From: Amycolatopsis sp. 195334CR | Lineage (GTDB): Bacteria > Actinomycetota > Actinomycetes > Mycobacteriales > Pseudonocardiaceae | Length of the DNA: 64,000 bases | Reading direction: 5' to 3' | NCBI RefSeq assembly: GCF_017309385.1 | Contig: NZ_JAFJMJ010000003.1 | Span: 806,001-870,000, forward strand | In this document: positions 1 through 8,620 of the stretch, in pieces | How positions within the stretch are numbered: the first letter of the stretch is position 1 | How the letters are laid out: the number at the start of each line of letters is the position of its first letter | Translations under genes and position numbers: made by a program | The notes under the pieces: model-generated | Told to the model about the DNA's origin: nothing | What the model saw: only the letters and a program-made list of their open reading frames with translations | The model's database searches: none

Positions 1-90
1 TCACGGCCGGTCGGGGTTGGTCGGCTGCTGCATACCCGGCAACATACGTCGCACAGGTGTTCGATGTCCACTGTGGCCTGTACGACACGC

Positions 91-483
91 TCAACCGGTC
101 AGCCGGAGCAGCCCCGCCTCGGTCGGGGAGAACCCGCACGCGTCGAAGTAGAACGGCCGCAACCGCGCCTCGAAATCGACGTGCAACCAGGTGCAGCCCG
201 CCGACCGCGCACCGTCGGCGGCCCGGCGCACCAGTTCGGTGCCGATGCCCTGGTGCTGGTGGCTGGGCCGCACCTTCGGGTCGAGCAGGAACGCGTGGTC
301 GCCGCCGTCCCAGGCGACGTTGGCGAACCCGGCGAGCACTCCGCCGGGTGGCCGGGCGGTCACCCAGCCGAGGCTGTGCGCCCGCACCCGGGTCCACCAG
401 CCCGCTTTGTCCTGGCCGCCGTGCGACCGGGTCAGCTCGGCCAGTTCCTCGTCTCCGGCAGCTCCACGCCATTGGTAGTCCAC
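91..483 (-). CDS. GNAT family N-acetyltransferase
   Basis: The 130-residue product is the size of a single GNAT domain, which transfers an acetyl group from acetyl-CoA to an amine. The acetyl-CoA-binding motif A is visible as HQHQGIGTELVRRA near residue 75, and the typical beta-strand and FYxxxGF-like region (FYFDACGFSP) sits near the C terminus. The start is GTG at 483, because no ATG lies in frame nearby; no clear ribosome binding site precedes it. It lies 17 nt downstream of the LLM-class oxidoreductase on the same strand and may be co-transcribed with it. The substrate cannot be inferred from sequence. Confidence 0.85.
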   Translation of the reverse strand: MDYQWRGAAGDEELAELTRSHGGQDKAGWWTRVRAHSLGWVTARPPGGVLAGFANVAWDGGDHAFLLDPKVRPSHQHQGIGTELVRRAADGARSAGCTWLHVDFEARLRPFYFDACGFSPTEAGLLRLTG

Positions 484-499
484 CTGATCATGGTGGCAG

Positions 500-1375
500 T
501 CACGCGGGGAAGAGCTCCGGCACCAAGTCCAGCGTGCGCTCGCGTTCCCGTTCGTCGCCGGTCGGCATGAGCAGCAGATCGGTCACCCCGGCGTCGGCGT
601 ACCGGCGGAGTTCGGCGGCCACCGCCGCTTCGTCCCCGGCGACCACCGTGTCACCAGGGCCGGACAACCCGCCTCGGTCGAGCACCGCGCGGTAGGCGGG
701 CAGTTCGTTGATGATGGCGAGGTCGCGGGCGAAGCCCTCGCGCACGCGGTCGGGCTCGGTGGTCACGGAGACGGGCACCGACACCACCACCCGCCGGTCG
801 GGCAGCCGCGGCACCAGGTAGTCGGCGATGAGCCGCGGCTGGACCCACAGCGCGATGGTGCCGTCGGCCAGCTCCCTGGTCACCTCCAGCATGCGCGGTC
901 CGAGCGCGGAGACCAGCACGGACGGTTCCGGCGCGTCGATATCCAGCTGGGTGTCGACGGTGTAGAACCGCCCGGCGTGCTTGACGTGCTCGCCGCGCAG
1001 CAGCGGACGCAGGATCTCCAGGTATTCGCGCGTGTGACGCGCCGGCGCCTCGTAGGGCAGGCCGAGCTGGCCGGTCATCATCAGCTCGTGGCTCGGGCCG
1101 ATGCCCAGGGTGAACTTGCCGCCGGTGACCGCCTGCGCGGTCAGCGCCTCGGTGGCCATCACCACCGGGTGGCGCGGGTAGGTGGGCACCACCGCGGTGC
1201 CCAGTTCCGCCGGTGAGTCCGCGGTCGCGGCCAGCAGGGTGATGGGGTCCATCCCGCCGGGCCGCTGGTTGGTCCACGCGCTGTGGTAGCCGCGGGCCTT
1301 GGCCTTCGCGGCTTCCGCGATGAGGTCGGCGACGGAGGAGTCGCCGAGGGTGACGAGGGATTGTCCGATCCGCAT
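500..1375 (-). CDS. LLM class F420-dependent oxidoreductase
   Basis: This 291-residue protein has the TIM-barrel pattern of luciferase-like (LLM) enzymes that use reduced coenzyme F420 in actinobacteria. Visible family features are the N-terminal beta strand MRIGQSLVTLG, the segment ITLLAATA near residue 45, GGKFTLGIGPSHELMM near residue 85, and the C-terminal GDEAAVAAELRRYADAGVTDLLL helix-strand. The ATG at 1375 sits 88 nt from the divergent LysR gene, so the intergenic region probably holds both promoters. LysR proteins often control the divergent gene, so it is a reasonable candidate regulator here. The substrate is unknown. Confidence 0.9.
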   Translation of the reverse strand: MRIGQSLVTLGDSSVADLIAEAAKAKARGYHSAWTNQRPGGMDPITLLAATADSPAELGTAVVPTYPRHPVVMATEALTAQAVTGGKFTLGIGPSHELMMTGQLGLPYEAPARHTREYLEILRPLLRGEHVKHAGRFYTVDTQLDIDAPEPSVLVSALGPRMLEVTRELADGTIALWVQPRLIADYLVPRLPDRRVVVSVPVSVTTEPDRVREGFARDLAIINELPAYRAVLDRGGLSGPGDTVVAGDEAAVAAELRRYADAGVTDLLLMPTGDERERERTLDLVPELFPA

Positions 1376-1463
1376 GCCCCCAGTCCACCGTTCCCGGCGC
1401 CGTCGATCGAGATCCAGTCGCCCCGCGCAGCGATAACATGAAGTGATCACTGAGGAGGGGTGG

Positions 1464-2318
1464 ATGGAGCTGCGGGCGTTGCGGTACTTCGTCACCGTCG
1501 CCGAGGAACTGCACTTCGGGCGGGCGGCCCAGCGGCTGAACATCGTGCAGCCCGCGGTCAGCCAGCAGATCGCGCGGCTGGAGCGGGAGCTGGGCACGCG
1601 GTTGCTCGACCGCAGCCCGCGGACCGTCCGGCTGACCGAGGCCGGGCACCGGGTGCTCACCGCGGCGCGGGAAACCCTGGCCGCGGCCGACCGGGTGCGC
1701 GAAGTGGTGCACGAGCCGAGCTGCGTGGTCCGGATCGGCACGGCGGCCGGGCTCACCGCGCGGCTGGAACGCGGGATCGACGCGCTGCGGGAGCAGAACC
1801 CGGAGTTCGAACTGGTGCTGGTCGACCTGCCGGTGGCCGAGCGGATCGCCGCCCTGCGCCGCGGTGAGCTGGACCTGGCGCTGGTGCGCGGACCGGTGTC
1901 GGCGCCGGGGTTGCGCGTGCTGCCGGTGTGGACCGAGGCGCTGCACGCCGTGGTCTCGCGGCGGCACCCGCTCGCGGAGCGGTCGAGCGTGACCATCGGG
2001 GATCTGGCCGAGCACGTGCTGCGGGTGCCCTCCGACCCGCTGCTGCACGAGGCGGTCACCACCGCGCTGGGCCCGGGGGGTGCCCGGCTCGGCCGCCCGG
2101 CGGGCACCGTGCCGGACACCATCGTCGAGGTCGGTTCGGACCCGGGGAGCTGGGCCGTGCTGCCCGCCGCCGATGTCGCCGCGATCGGGTCGACCCGCGT
2201 GCGCTCCCTCCCGCTGATCCCGCCGATCACCATCACCGGCCACATCCTCACCCCGGACGGCGCCTTCCCTCGCCAATGCGCCGCCGCGGTCACCGCCGCT
2301 TTCCGGGACGCGCCCTGA
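1464..2318 (+). CDS. LysR family transcriptional regulator
   Basis: This 284-residue protein has the standard LysR layout. An N-terminal winged HTH covers residues 1-60 (LRYFVTVAEELHFGRAAQRLNIVQPAVSQQIARLE is the signature, read in parts), followed by a periplasmic-binding-like effector domain starting near residue 88 (VRIGTAAGL). The start at 1464 is chosen because GAGGAGGGG lies 4-12 nt upstream; an in-frame ATC/GTG start upstream has no such site. It is divergent from the LLM oxidoreductase. Its last 29 nt overlap the 3' end of the convergent SARP-type gene. Confidence 0.93.
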   Translation: MELRALRYFVTVAEELHFGRAAQRLNIVQPAVSQQIARLERELGTRLLDRSPRTVRLTEAGHRVLTAARETLAAADRVREVVHEPSCVVRIGTAAGLTARLERGIDALREQNPEFELVLVDLPVAERIAALRRGELDLALVRGPVSAPGLRVLPVWTEALHAVVSRRHPLAERSSVTIGDLAEHVLRVPSDPLLHEAVTTALGPGGARLGRPAGTVPDTIVEVGSDPGSWAVLPAADVAAIGSTRVRSLPLIPPITITGHILTPDGAFPRQCAAAVTAAFRDAP

Positions 2319-5300
2319 GTTCTTCGGCCTGGTGGTAGTGGTGGGCGGCGGCCTCCGGGCGGCCGAGTGCCGTGGCCAGGTCGCCCAGGTAGCGCGCGAC
2401 CGGGCCGAAGGTGAGCAGGCCGCTCCCCGCGCCGGCCAGTTCGCCGGCGGCCGGGAGCAGTTCGGCATAAAGGCGTTCCATCACCACGGTTTCGCCCCGG
2501 CGGAGGGCGTGCACCACGTGCAGGCAGGTGCGTGCCTCGAACAGCAGATCCCTCGGTGAGTCCGGAATGGACTGTCCCGAGTGGACCCACGGCTCGTACG
2601 GGCCGCAGTCCTCGTCGCCGGGGTTTTCGGGGTCGAGCAGGGCGAACGGCAGGATTCCCGGCTCCAGACCCGACATCCCCGTACCGGCCAGGCGCGCGGC
2701 GGCGGCATGGTAGGCCGGGCGCGCGTCGCCGCCGGTGATGGTCAGGCGGAGGGCGGCGTACCACGAGGTGAACACGCCGACCAGCGGGAGTTCGTACCGC
2801 TCCGCGAGCTGGTCCGCCGCCGCGGCGTGCTGGTCGGCGGCGGGCAGATCGGCCACCGCCGCGGCGGACTGGAGTTGGATCAGGTGGCCGAGCACCTCGA
2901 ACGCGACCAGTCCACCGTCCTGTGTGGACACCGAAACCAGCTCGGCCCCGATCCGCCCCCGTTCCGGCGCCAGCCCGGCCCGGTGGAACGTCTGCAGGAA
3001 GAGTCCGTTGAGCGCCAAGGCGAGCAACCCCGGATCAGCCAGCGAACGGGCGATCCGCACGGCTTCCGCCGCCGCCTCCTCACCCCGGCCGCCGGCGTCC
3101 GCGCGCCGCTCCATCGCGATGGTGATCAGCAGCCGGGCCCGTTCGGCCGGAAATCCCTCCGGGAGCTCGGCGAGCACGCGTTCCGCGGCGGCCACCAACC
3201 GCGCCGAGAGCGCTTCGTCGTCGTTGGCCGTCCAGATCGCGGGCACGTCGAACGAACCCAGCACCCGCGCGGTCAGCACCGGATCACCAGCCGCCTCCGT
3301 GACCGCCTCGGCCCGCAACCGCCGCGCCTGCGCCAGTTCGCCGGTCACCGCCAGCGCCCGGACCAGGCCCATCGTCGCCTCCAGCCGGGCGCGTCCCGTG
3401 GACCTGGCCACGACCTCCCGCCACAACCGGGCCGCCTCGTGCGGAGCCGAGCGGCGTTCGGCGGCTTCGGCCGCGGCACGGGCGTAGTGCGCGGCCCGGT
3501 CCGCGACGGAAGCGCTGTCCGCCCGCAGGAAGTGGTGCGCGATCGCGGCGACGTCGCCGGGACGGCGTTGCTCGATGAGCTCCGCCACCGCGATGTGCCA
3601 GCGCGCCCGACGTGCCCGCGAAATGTCCTCGTACAGGGTTTCCCGCACCAGAGCATGTCCGAAGTGGACGAAGTCGGCGTCCGCCTCGACCAGGAATCCG
3701 GCCAGTACGGCCGATTCCACCGACGCCAGCACCGCGTCCTCGTCCCCGGCCAGCGCGATCAGCAGATCCAGTTCGACCTTCTCGCCGAGCACCGCCGCCT
3801 GACGCAGGTGCGTCGTCTCGGCGAGGGCGGCGAGCCGATGCCGGATGACCTCGCGGACCCCGGCGGGCACGGCATGCAGATCGCCTTCGTCCTCCCACAG
3901 GCGCGCCAGTTCCCGGACGAAGAACGGGTTCCCGCCACTGCGGCGGTGGATCACCCGCGCGTCCGGCGGTTCCGCCCGGCTCAGCGCCGTCACCAACGCC
4001 GCCACCTGCGATTCGGTCAGCCCTTCGAGGTAGATCCGCAGCGGTTCGGCCCGGGCCGCACGGCCGAGCGCCTCGGTCAGCGCGGCGGAGATCTCGGTCG
4101 ACCGGTAGGTGCCGACGAGCAGCACCGGCCCGGCGCCGGGATCGGTGGCCAGCCCGGTCAGCAGCGCGAGCGTTTCCTCGTCGGCCCAGTGCAGGTCGTC
4201 GAAGACCAGCACCACCGGGCCCCGCCCGCCGAGCTTCGCCAGGTACTCCCCCATCGCCCGCTGGCGCCGGAAGCGCGCGACGGCGAGATCGCCACCGGGC
4301 ACCGACGGGAGTTCGACGCTGCCACCCCACGCCGTGGCCCAGCCCATCGCGCCCAGCCGCCGGGTCAACGCACTGGCCAGCGCGGTTTTGCCCACCCCGG
4401 CCGAGCCGGACAGGAGCACCAGCCCCGGCCGGTCCGCCGACGCCGTGGCCAGCGCGGCCTTGACCAGTGCGTCCAGTTCGTCGTCCCGGCCGACGAACGG
4501 CTCTTCGTCCGGCGGCGCGACCGGTTCGCTCAGGCGTGGTTCCTGGGCCAGGATGTCCGCCTCCACCTGCCGCAGCTCCGCGCCCGGATCCACCCCGAGT
4601 TCCGTGCGCAGCACCTCGCGGGCCCGGCGCAACGTGGCCAGTGCGTCCCCCTGCCGCCCGGAGCGGTAGAGCGCCAGCGCGAGCAGCCGCCAGCCGTCCT
4701 CGCGCAGGGGGTGCGCGGCGACGTGGGCACGCAGGTCAGGCACGGATTCGGCGGCCTGCCCCGACGCCGTCGCCGCCTCGGCGCGGCGTTCGACGGCGAG
4801 CAGTCGCAGTTCGGTCAGCCGGTCGGCCTCGGCCCGCGCCCAGTCCTGCTCGGCGAACTCCGCGTAGGCGGGCCCCCGCCAGAGCGCGAGCGCGTCGTCG
4901 AGCAGGAGCCGCGCCCGTTCGGCCTGGCCCCCGGTCAGCAGGCGGGCGGATTCGGCGACGGCCGCCTCGAAGCGCCACGCGTCCACCGCGTCGGGCTCGG
5001 CTCGCAGGGCGTAGCCGGGTGAGGCCGTCACCAGCAGTCGCGACGGGGTGCGCGGCGGGCGGTCCGGCTCCAGCGCCTTCCGCAGCGCGCCGACGAAGGT
5101 CTGCACCGCGCCGAGTGCGCCGTCGGGCGGGTTGCCGTTCCAGAGGTCGTCGATCAGCCAGGTCACCGGCACCACCCGGCCCCTGGCCACCAGCAGCCGC
5201 GCGAGCACGGCCTGGTGCCGCGGCCCCTTCAACCCGACCGGCCCCGCCGCGTTCTCGGCGGCCAGCGGACCCAGCACCCGGAACGCCACCACGGGGGTCA

Positions 5301-5352
5301 ATTTATCCGCGCTGATCGGTTGCTGATCGGCGGCGCCCACGATCGAGCGCAT
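2290..5352 (-). CDS. SARP/BTAD-type AAA ATPase transcriptional regulator
   Basis: This is a 1020-residue regulator. From the N terminus it carries an OmpR-like winged helix (about residues 20-95), a bacterial transcriptional activation domain (BTAD, about 100-245), a STAND/AAA ATPase module with Walker A SGSAGVGKTALAS and Walker B VVLVFDDLHWAD, and a long TPR-like helical C terminus. There is no C-terminal LuxR HTH, unlike many LuxR-AAA regulators. SARP proteins usually activate secondary-metabolite genes or act as global regulators like AfsR. The ATG at 5352 is preceded by AAGGA with a 7-nt spacer on the minus strand. That ATG overlaps the divergent hydrolase's ATG by two bases, so each gene's upstream signals lie in the other's coding sequence. 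The target genes are not evident from position alone. Confidence 0.9.
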   Translation of the reverse strand: MRSIVGAADQQPISADKLTPVVAFRVLGPLAAENAAGPVGLKGPRHQAVLARLLVARGRVVPVTWLIDDLWNGNPPDGALGAVQTFVGALRKALEPDRPPRTPSRLLVTASPGYALRAEPDAVDAWRFEAAVAESARLLTGGQAERARLLLDDALALWRGPAYAEFAEQDWARAEADRLTELRLLAVERRAEAATASGQAAESVPDLRAHVAAHPLREDGWRLLALALYRSGRQGDALATLRRAREVLRTELGVDPGAELRQVEADILAQEPRLSEPVAPPDEEPFVGRDDELDALVKAALATASADRPGLVLLSGSAGVGKTALASALTRRLGAMGWATAWGGSVELPSVPGGDLAVARFRRQRAMGEYLAKLGGRGPVVLVFDDLHWADEETLALLTGLATDPGAGPVLLVGTYRSTEISAALTEALGRAARAEPLRIYLEGLTESQVAALVTALSRAEPPDARVIHRRSGGNPFFVRELARLWEDEGDLHAVPAGVREVIRHRLAALAETTHLRQAAVLGEKVELDLLIALAGDEDAVLASVESAVLAGFLVEADADFVHFGHALVRETLYEDISRARRARWHIAVAELIEQRRPGDVAAIAHHFLRADSASVADRAAHYARAAAEAAERRSAPHEAARLWREVVARSTGRARLEATMGLVRALAVTGELAQARRLRAEAVTEAAGDPVLTARVLGSFDVPAIWTANDDEALSARLVAAAERVLAELPEGFPAERARLLITIAMERRADAGGRGEEAAAEAVRIARSLADPGLLALALNGLFLQTFHRAGLAPERGRIGAELVSVSTQDGGLVAFEVLGHLIQLQSAAAVADLPAADQHAAAADQLAERYELPLVGVFTSWYAALRLTITGGDARPAYHAAAARLAGTGMSGLEPGILPFALLDPENPGDEDCGPYEPWVHSGQSIPDSPRDLLFEARTCLHVVHALRRGETVVMERLYAELLPAAGELAGAGSGLLTFGPVARYLGDLATALGRPEAAAHHYHQAEELRARPGKRR

Positions 5353-6214
5353 GATCCCTTCCTTCACCACCCAGCGCGTCACCGTCGCCGACGGCGTGGC
5401 GCTCAACGCCGCCATCGGTGGCTCCGGCGACCCGATCGTGCTGCTGCACGGCTTCCCGCAAACCCAGCTGATGTGGCGGCACGTGGCCGCCGACCTCGCC
5501 GCCGATCACACGGTCATCTGCCCCGACCTGCGGGGATACGGCGACAGCGACAAGCCCGAAGGGGCGGAGGCCTACGCCAAGCGCACGATGGCGGCCGACG
5601 TGGTCGCGCTCGCCCGGGCGCTGGGGCACGAGCGGTTCGCGCTGGCCGGGCACGACCGGGGCGCGCTGGTCGCCATCCGCGCCGGCCTCGACCACCCGGA
5701 CGTGATCACGCACCTGGCCTCGCTGGACGTGCTGCCCACGCTGGACATGTGGGAGGTCATGCACGGCACGTCCGCCGCGGTGGGCTTCCACCTGTACCTG
5801 ATGGCGCAGCCGCCCGGCCTGCCCGAGCAGCTGATCGGCAATTCGGCGGACGCCTTCTTCGGCTACTTCCTCGACCTGTGGACGAACGACCCGGCGGCCA
5901 TCCCGCCGGAGGTGCGCGCGGCGTACCTGAAGGCCAGCCGCGAGGCGGTGCCCTCGATCGTCGCCGACTACCGCGCCTCGGCGGGCATCGACGTCGAACA
6001 CGACGAGGCCGACCGCCGGGCGGGCAACCAGCTGCGCATGCCGGTGACCGTGCTCCAGCAGGACTGGGGCGCCGCGCTCGGCTTCGACGCCGCCGCCCGC
6101 TGGCGGGCGTGGGCGCCGGACCTGGAGCACCGGACCGTCTCCAGTGGACACTTCATGGCCGAGGAGGACCCCGGCGTGGTGGTCAAGGAGTTGCGCGCGC
6201 TGCTGGAACGGTGA
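5351..6214 (+). CDS. alpha/beta hydrolase, haloacetate dehalogenase-like
   Basis: The 287-residue protein has an alpha/beta-hydrolase fold with an Asp nucleophile in GHDRGA (D102), an acid D126 in SLDVLPT, and base H267 in SSGHFMAEEDP. It also shows the ADYRASAGIDVEHD segment typical of haloacetate and fluoroacetate dehalogenases. Those enzymes hydrolyse the carbon-halogen bond of 2-haloacids through an aspartyl ester. R103 after the nucleophile is kept. The second carboxylate-binding arginine expected three residues later is leucine here, so the true substrate may differ. An epoxide-hydrolase-like role is possible. The start shares CATG with the divergent SARP gene and lacks a good ribosome binding site. 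Confidence 0.82.
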   Translation: MIPSFTTQRVTVADGVALNAAIGGSGDPIVLLHGFPQTQLMWRHVAADLAADHTVICPDLRGYGDSDKPEGAEAYAKRTMAADVVALARALGHERFALAGHDRGALVAIRAGLDHPDVITHLASLDVLPTLDMWEVMHGTSAAVGFHLYLMAQPPGLPEQLIGNSADAFFGYFLDLWTNDPAAIPPEVRAAYLKASREAVPSIVADYRASAGIDVEHDEADRRAGNQLRMPVTVLQQDWGAALGFDAAARWRAWAPDLEHRTVSSGHFMAEEDPGVVVKELRALLER

Positions 6215-6474
6215 CGCCGGGCTCGCGGAAGAGGTTTTCGTAGGTGGCACCGGGCAGTTCGGCGGTGAAACCGTCGTCCTGCTGATCGGTCTGGGGATGG
6301 CTGAACAACGGATCACCCGTTGTGGCGGTGTTGACGGTAGAACTCCTTCGAATGCGCCGCGGGCCTCCGGGCCGGTCAGTTGCCAGGCGAAACGGGAGGC
6401 GCTCTGCGAAGTGCGGCTACCCCCACGGTAGCACGTGCCCGGCCCGGCACCGGGGTCTCGGTTAGGGTCGGGCC
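6215..6474. other. Intergenic stretch without a supported gene
   Basis: About 260 bases separate the dehalogenase-like gene from the Ddn-type gene. On the minus strand a frame reads through roughly 6190-6350 with ordinary-looking codons, and AAGGAG sits near its beginning. The codon at the expected start is GTC and no product is recognisable, so no gene is called. A TAGGGTC-like element 9 nt before 6475 could be a -10 box for the downstream gene. Confidence 0.3.
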
Positions 6475-6903
6475 ATGCCACATGACGTCGTGTTGAAGCT
6501 GATGAACGGGGCCCACCGCGGCCTGCTCAAGGTCACCGGCGGCCGGGTGGGCTGGCAGGCGTCGGGCATGCCGGTGCTGGAGCTGACCACGGTCGGCCGC
6601 AAGTCCGGGCAGAAGCGCTCGGTCATGCTGACCGCCCCGGTGCACGACGGGGACACGCTCGTGGTGGTCGCCTCGCGCGGCGGTGACGACCACCACCCGG
6701 CCTGGTTCCTCAACCTGCGCGACAACCCCGAGGTCGAGGTGGCGCTGAAGGGCGCGCCCGCCAAGCCGATGCGCGCCAGGATCGCCACCGCCGAGGAACG
6801 CGGCGAGCTGTGGCCGCGCATCGCCGGCGACTTCCGGAACTACCGCGCCTACCAGGACAAGACCGAGCGAGAGATCCCGCTGGTGCTGCTGGAGCCGCGG
6901 TAG
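6475..6903 (+). CDS. Ddn-type F420H2-dependent nitroreductase family protein
   Basis: The 142-residue protein belongs to the split-beta-barrel DUF385/Ddn family. The cofactor-binding motif VLELTTVGRKSGQKRSVML lies at about residues 34-52, and PAWFLNLRDNPEVEV follows near residue 82. Family members reduce quinones, nitroimidazoles and other acceptors with F420H2 at the cytoplasmic face of the membrane. This pairs well with the F420 LLM enzymes elsewhere in the window, although no F420 biosynthesis gene is present here. It ends 12 nt before the convergent alcohol dehydrogenase. Confidence 0.9.
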   Translation: MPHDVVLKLMNGAHRGLLKVTGGRVGWQASGMPVLELTTVGRKSGQKRSVMLTAPVHDGDTLVVVASRGGDDHHPAWFLNLRDNPEVEVALKGAPAKPMRARIATAEERGELWPRIAGDFRNYRAYQDKTEREIPLVLLEPR

Positions 6904-6915
6904 TCCCGGCCCACC

Positions 6916-7944
6916 TCACGGGGTGAGGATGGCGCGGCCCCGGATGCGCCCGGCTTCCAGGTCGTCGAGCGCGTCCTGGAAGCGTTCGAGCGGGTACTTC
7001 GCGGTGTGCAGCCGGACCCGGCCCTGCGCGGCCAGCACCATCAGCTCGCCCAGGTCGGTGTAGGACCCGACCAGGTTGCCGATGAAGTTGATCTCGGTGG
7101 AGATGACGTCGATGGTCGGGATGTCGATGTTCTCGCCGTAGCCGACGACGTGGTAGTCACCGGCCCGGCGCAGCATCCGCGTCCCGTCCTTCGTCGCGCC
7201 GCCCTCGCCGACGAAGTCCAGCACCACCTCGGCGCCGTCGCCGCCGGTGAGGGTGAGCACCTCGTCGACCTGACCGCCGTCGGCGACCACGCCGTGGTCG
7301 GCCCCGATCGACACGGCGAGCTTCACCGCCTCCGGGTTGCGGTCGACCACCACCAGTTCCGCCGCGGTGATCGCCTTGAGCACCTGGATACCGATGTGCC
7401 CGAGCCCGCCCGCGCCGATCACCACGCACCGGTCCCCCGGCCGCAGCTTGCGCGCCGCCTTGGCCGCCGCGTGGTACGCGGTGAGCCCGGCGTCGGCGAG
7501 CGCGGCCACGTCGGCGGGTTCGAGCGAGTCGTCGATGCGGACCACGCTGCGTGCCGAGGTCTTGAGGTACTCGGCGTACCCGCCGTGCGTGTCGATGCCG
7601 GGGAACTGCGACCGCGCGCAGTGGACGTCGTCACCGGAGCGGCAGGCCCGGCAGAGCCCGCAGGTGATCAGCGGGTGCAGGATCACCTTGTCGCCCTCGG
7701 CCACGTTGGTCACCGCGCTGCCCACCGCGTGCACCCAGCCCGCGTTCTCGTGCCCGATCGTGTAGGGCAGGGTGACGCTGGACTTCTCCGCCCACTGGCC
7801 CTCGAGGATGTGGATGTCGGTGCGGCACACCCCGGCGCCGCCGACGCGCACGATCACGTCGAACGGGCCGGTGACCTCCGGTGCGGGCACCTCGGCCAGC
7901 CGCAGGTTCTCCCCATAGCCGACCACCTGTACTGCCTTCATCAT
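6916..7944 (-). CDS. Zinc-dependent alcohol dehydrogenase (MDR superfamily)
   Basis: This 342-residue medium-chain dehydrogenase oxidises an alcohol with NAD(P). Catalytic zinc ligands C40, H65 and E66 (GHENAGW) are present. The structural zinc tetrad C95, C98, C101, C109 is intact, and the Rossmann motif GAGGLGHIG is near residue 175. The start overlaps the upstream DUF59 stop as ATGA, indicating translational coupling; a second ATG follows directly. In mycobacterial and rhodococcal propane-oxidation loci an enzyme of this type follows an amidohydrolase and a DUF59 protein in the same order, where it is thought to oxidise the alcohol product. That role is inferred here from order alone. Confidence 0.92.
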   Translation of the reverse strand: MMKAVQVVGYGENLRLAEVPAPEVTGPFDVIVRVGGAGVCRTDIHILEGQWAEKSSVTLPYTIGHENAGWVHAVGSAVTNVAEGDKVILHPLITCGLCRACRSGDDVHCARSQFPGIDTHGGYAEYLKTSARSVVRIDDSLEPADVAALADAGLTAYHAAAKAARKLRPGDRCVVIGAGGLGHIGIQVLKAITAAELVVVDRNPEAVKLAVSIGADHGVVADGGQVDEVLTLTGGDGAEVVLDFVGEGGATKDGTRMLRRAGDYHVVGYGENIDIPTIDVISTEINFIGNLVGSYTDLGELMVLAAQGRVRLHTAKYPLERFQDALDDLEAGRIRGRAILTP

Positions 7945-8618
7945 GCGTTCGCCTTCGCTTCCGGATAACGGGTTTTCAGCAGGCCGCGGCAGAAGTGCGC
8001 GTTGCCTTCGATGGAGATGCGGACCGAGCGCGCGAACCGCAGGCGCACCGGGGTTTCCTCGGCCGGGTAAGCGATCCCGTGCTCGTCCACCAGCACCTTC
8101 GACAGCGGGTCGAGGCTCAGGCCGAGTGCTTCGCGGCGGCGCAGCAACGCGTCGGTGGCCGGGCCGCCGGGCAGGTCCCCGAGCACGGTTTCGTGTGGCC
8201 GCAGTTCGGGATCCTGGCGGATCATCGCGGTGAGCGAACGTTCCATCGCCGCGGTGTGCGCCTTGCGGCGGAAGGTCAACCGCAGTTCGTCCAGGCTCTC
8301 CTCGGCTTCGGCACCGAACGTGCCGCGGTACCCGGCGTCGGCGGCGAGGCCGCGGTTGATCAGGTCCGAGTCGTGGTGGTCGTCCAGCCGCACCACGACT
8401 TCTTCCGTCCACGGCAACGCGGACAGCACGTCCTTCGCGTCGGAAGCCATCAGGTACGCGAAGTTCGGCGAGCAGAACGCCGTCGGCAGTCGCAAGTGGA
8501 CGGTCACCCGGGTGCCGGTGACTTCCAGCGAGCGCACGAAGTCCAGGTCGGTGATGGGTTCGTCGAGTTCGGGGTCGAGCACCGCGTCCAGTGCCCCCCA
8601 GGCCTGCTGTTCCCGCAT
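7941..8618 (-). CDS. DUF59/MIP18-type iron-sulfur assembly domain protein
   Basis: The 225-residue protein begins with a DUF59-like domain: ALDAVLDPELDEPITDLDFVRSLEV at residues 8-32, then a lone cysteine in AFCSPNFAYLM near residue 58. Such domains act in iron-sulfur cluster assembly or metalloenzyme maturation. The C-terminal half has no recognised domain. It starts at ATG 8618, 2 nt after the amidohydrolase stop; an in-frame GTG at 8624 overlapping that stop (GTGA) is an alternative. Homologues sit between amidohydrolase and alcohol dehydrogenase genes in binuclear-iron propane monooxygenase operons, so a maturation role is plausible. No monooxygenase gene is found here. Confidence 0.85.
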   Translation of the reverse strand: MREQQAWGALDAVLDPELDEPITDLDFVRSLEVTGTRVTVHLRLPTAFCSPNFAYLMASDAKDVLSALPWTEEVVVRLDDHHDSDLINRGLAADAGYRGTFGAEAEESLDELRLTFRRKAHTAAMERSLTAMIRQDPELRPHETVLGDLPGGPATDALLRRREALGLSLDPLSKVLVDEHGIAYPAEETPVRLRFARSVRISIEGNAHFCRGLLKTRYPEAKANA

Positions 8619-8620
8619 GC

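Noticed and set aside
2581..5022. Long open frame on the plus strand opposite the SARP gene
   Set aside because: It is a shadow of G/C codon bias: the minus strand carries a recognisable winged helix, BTAD and ATPase, whereas the plus frame yields only Arg/Gly/Pro-rich sequence.
6190..6350. Small peptide gene on the minus strand after an AAGGAG site
   Set aside because: The codon at the right place is GTC, and there is no start codon or recognisable product.
5303..6481. Long open frame on the minus strand across the dehalogenase-like gene
   Set aside because: The plus strand has a full alpha/beta-hydrolase with its catalytic triad; the minus product has no family features.
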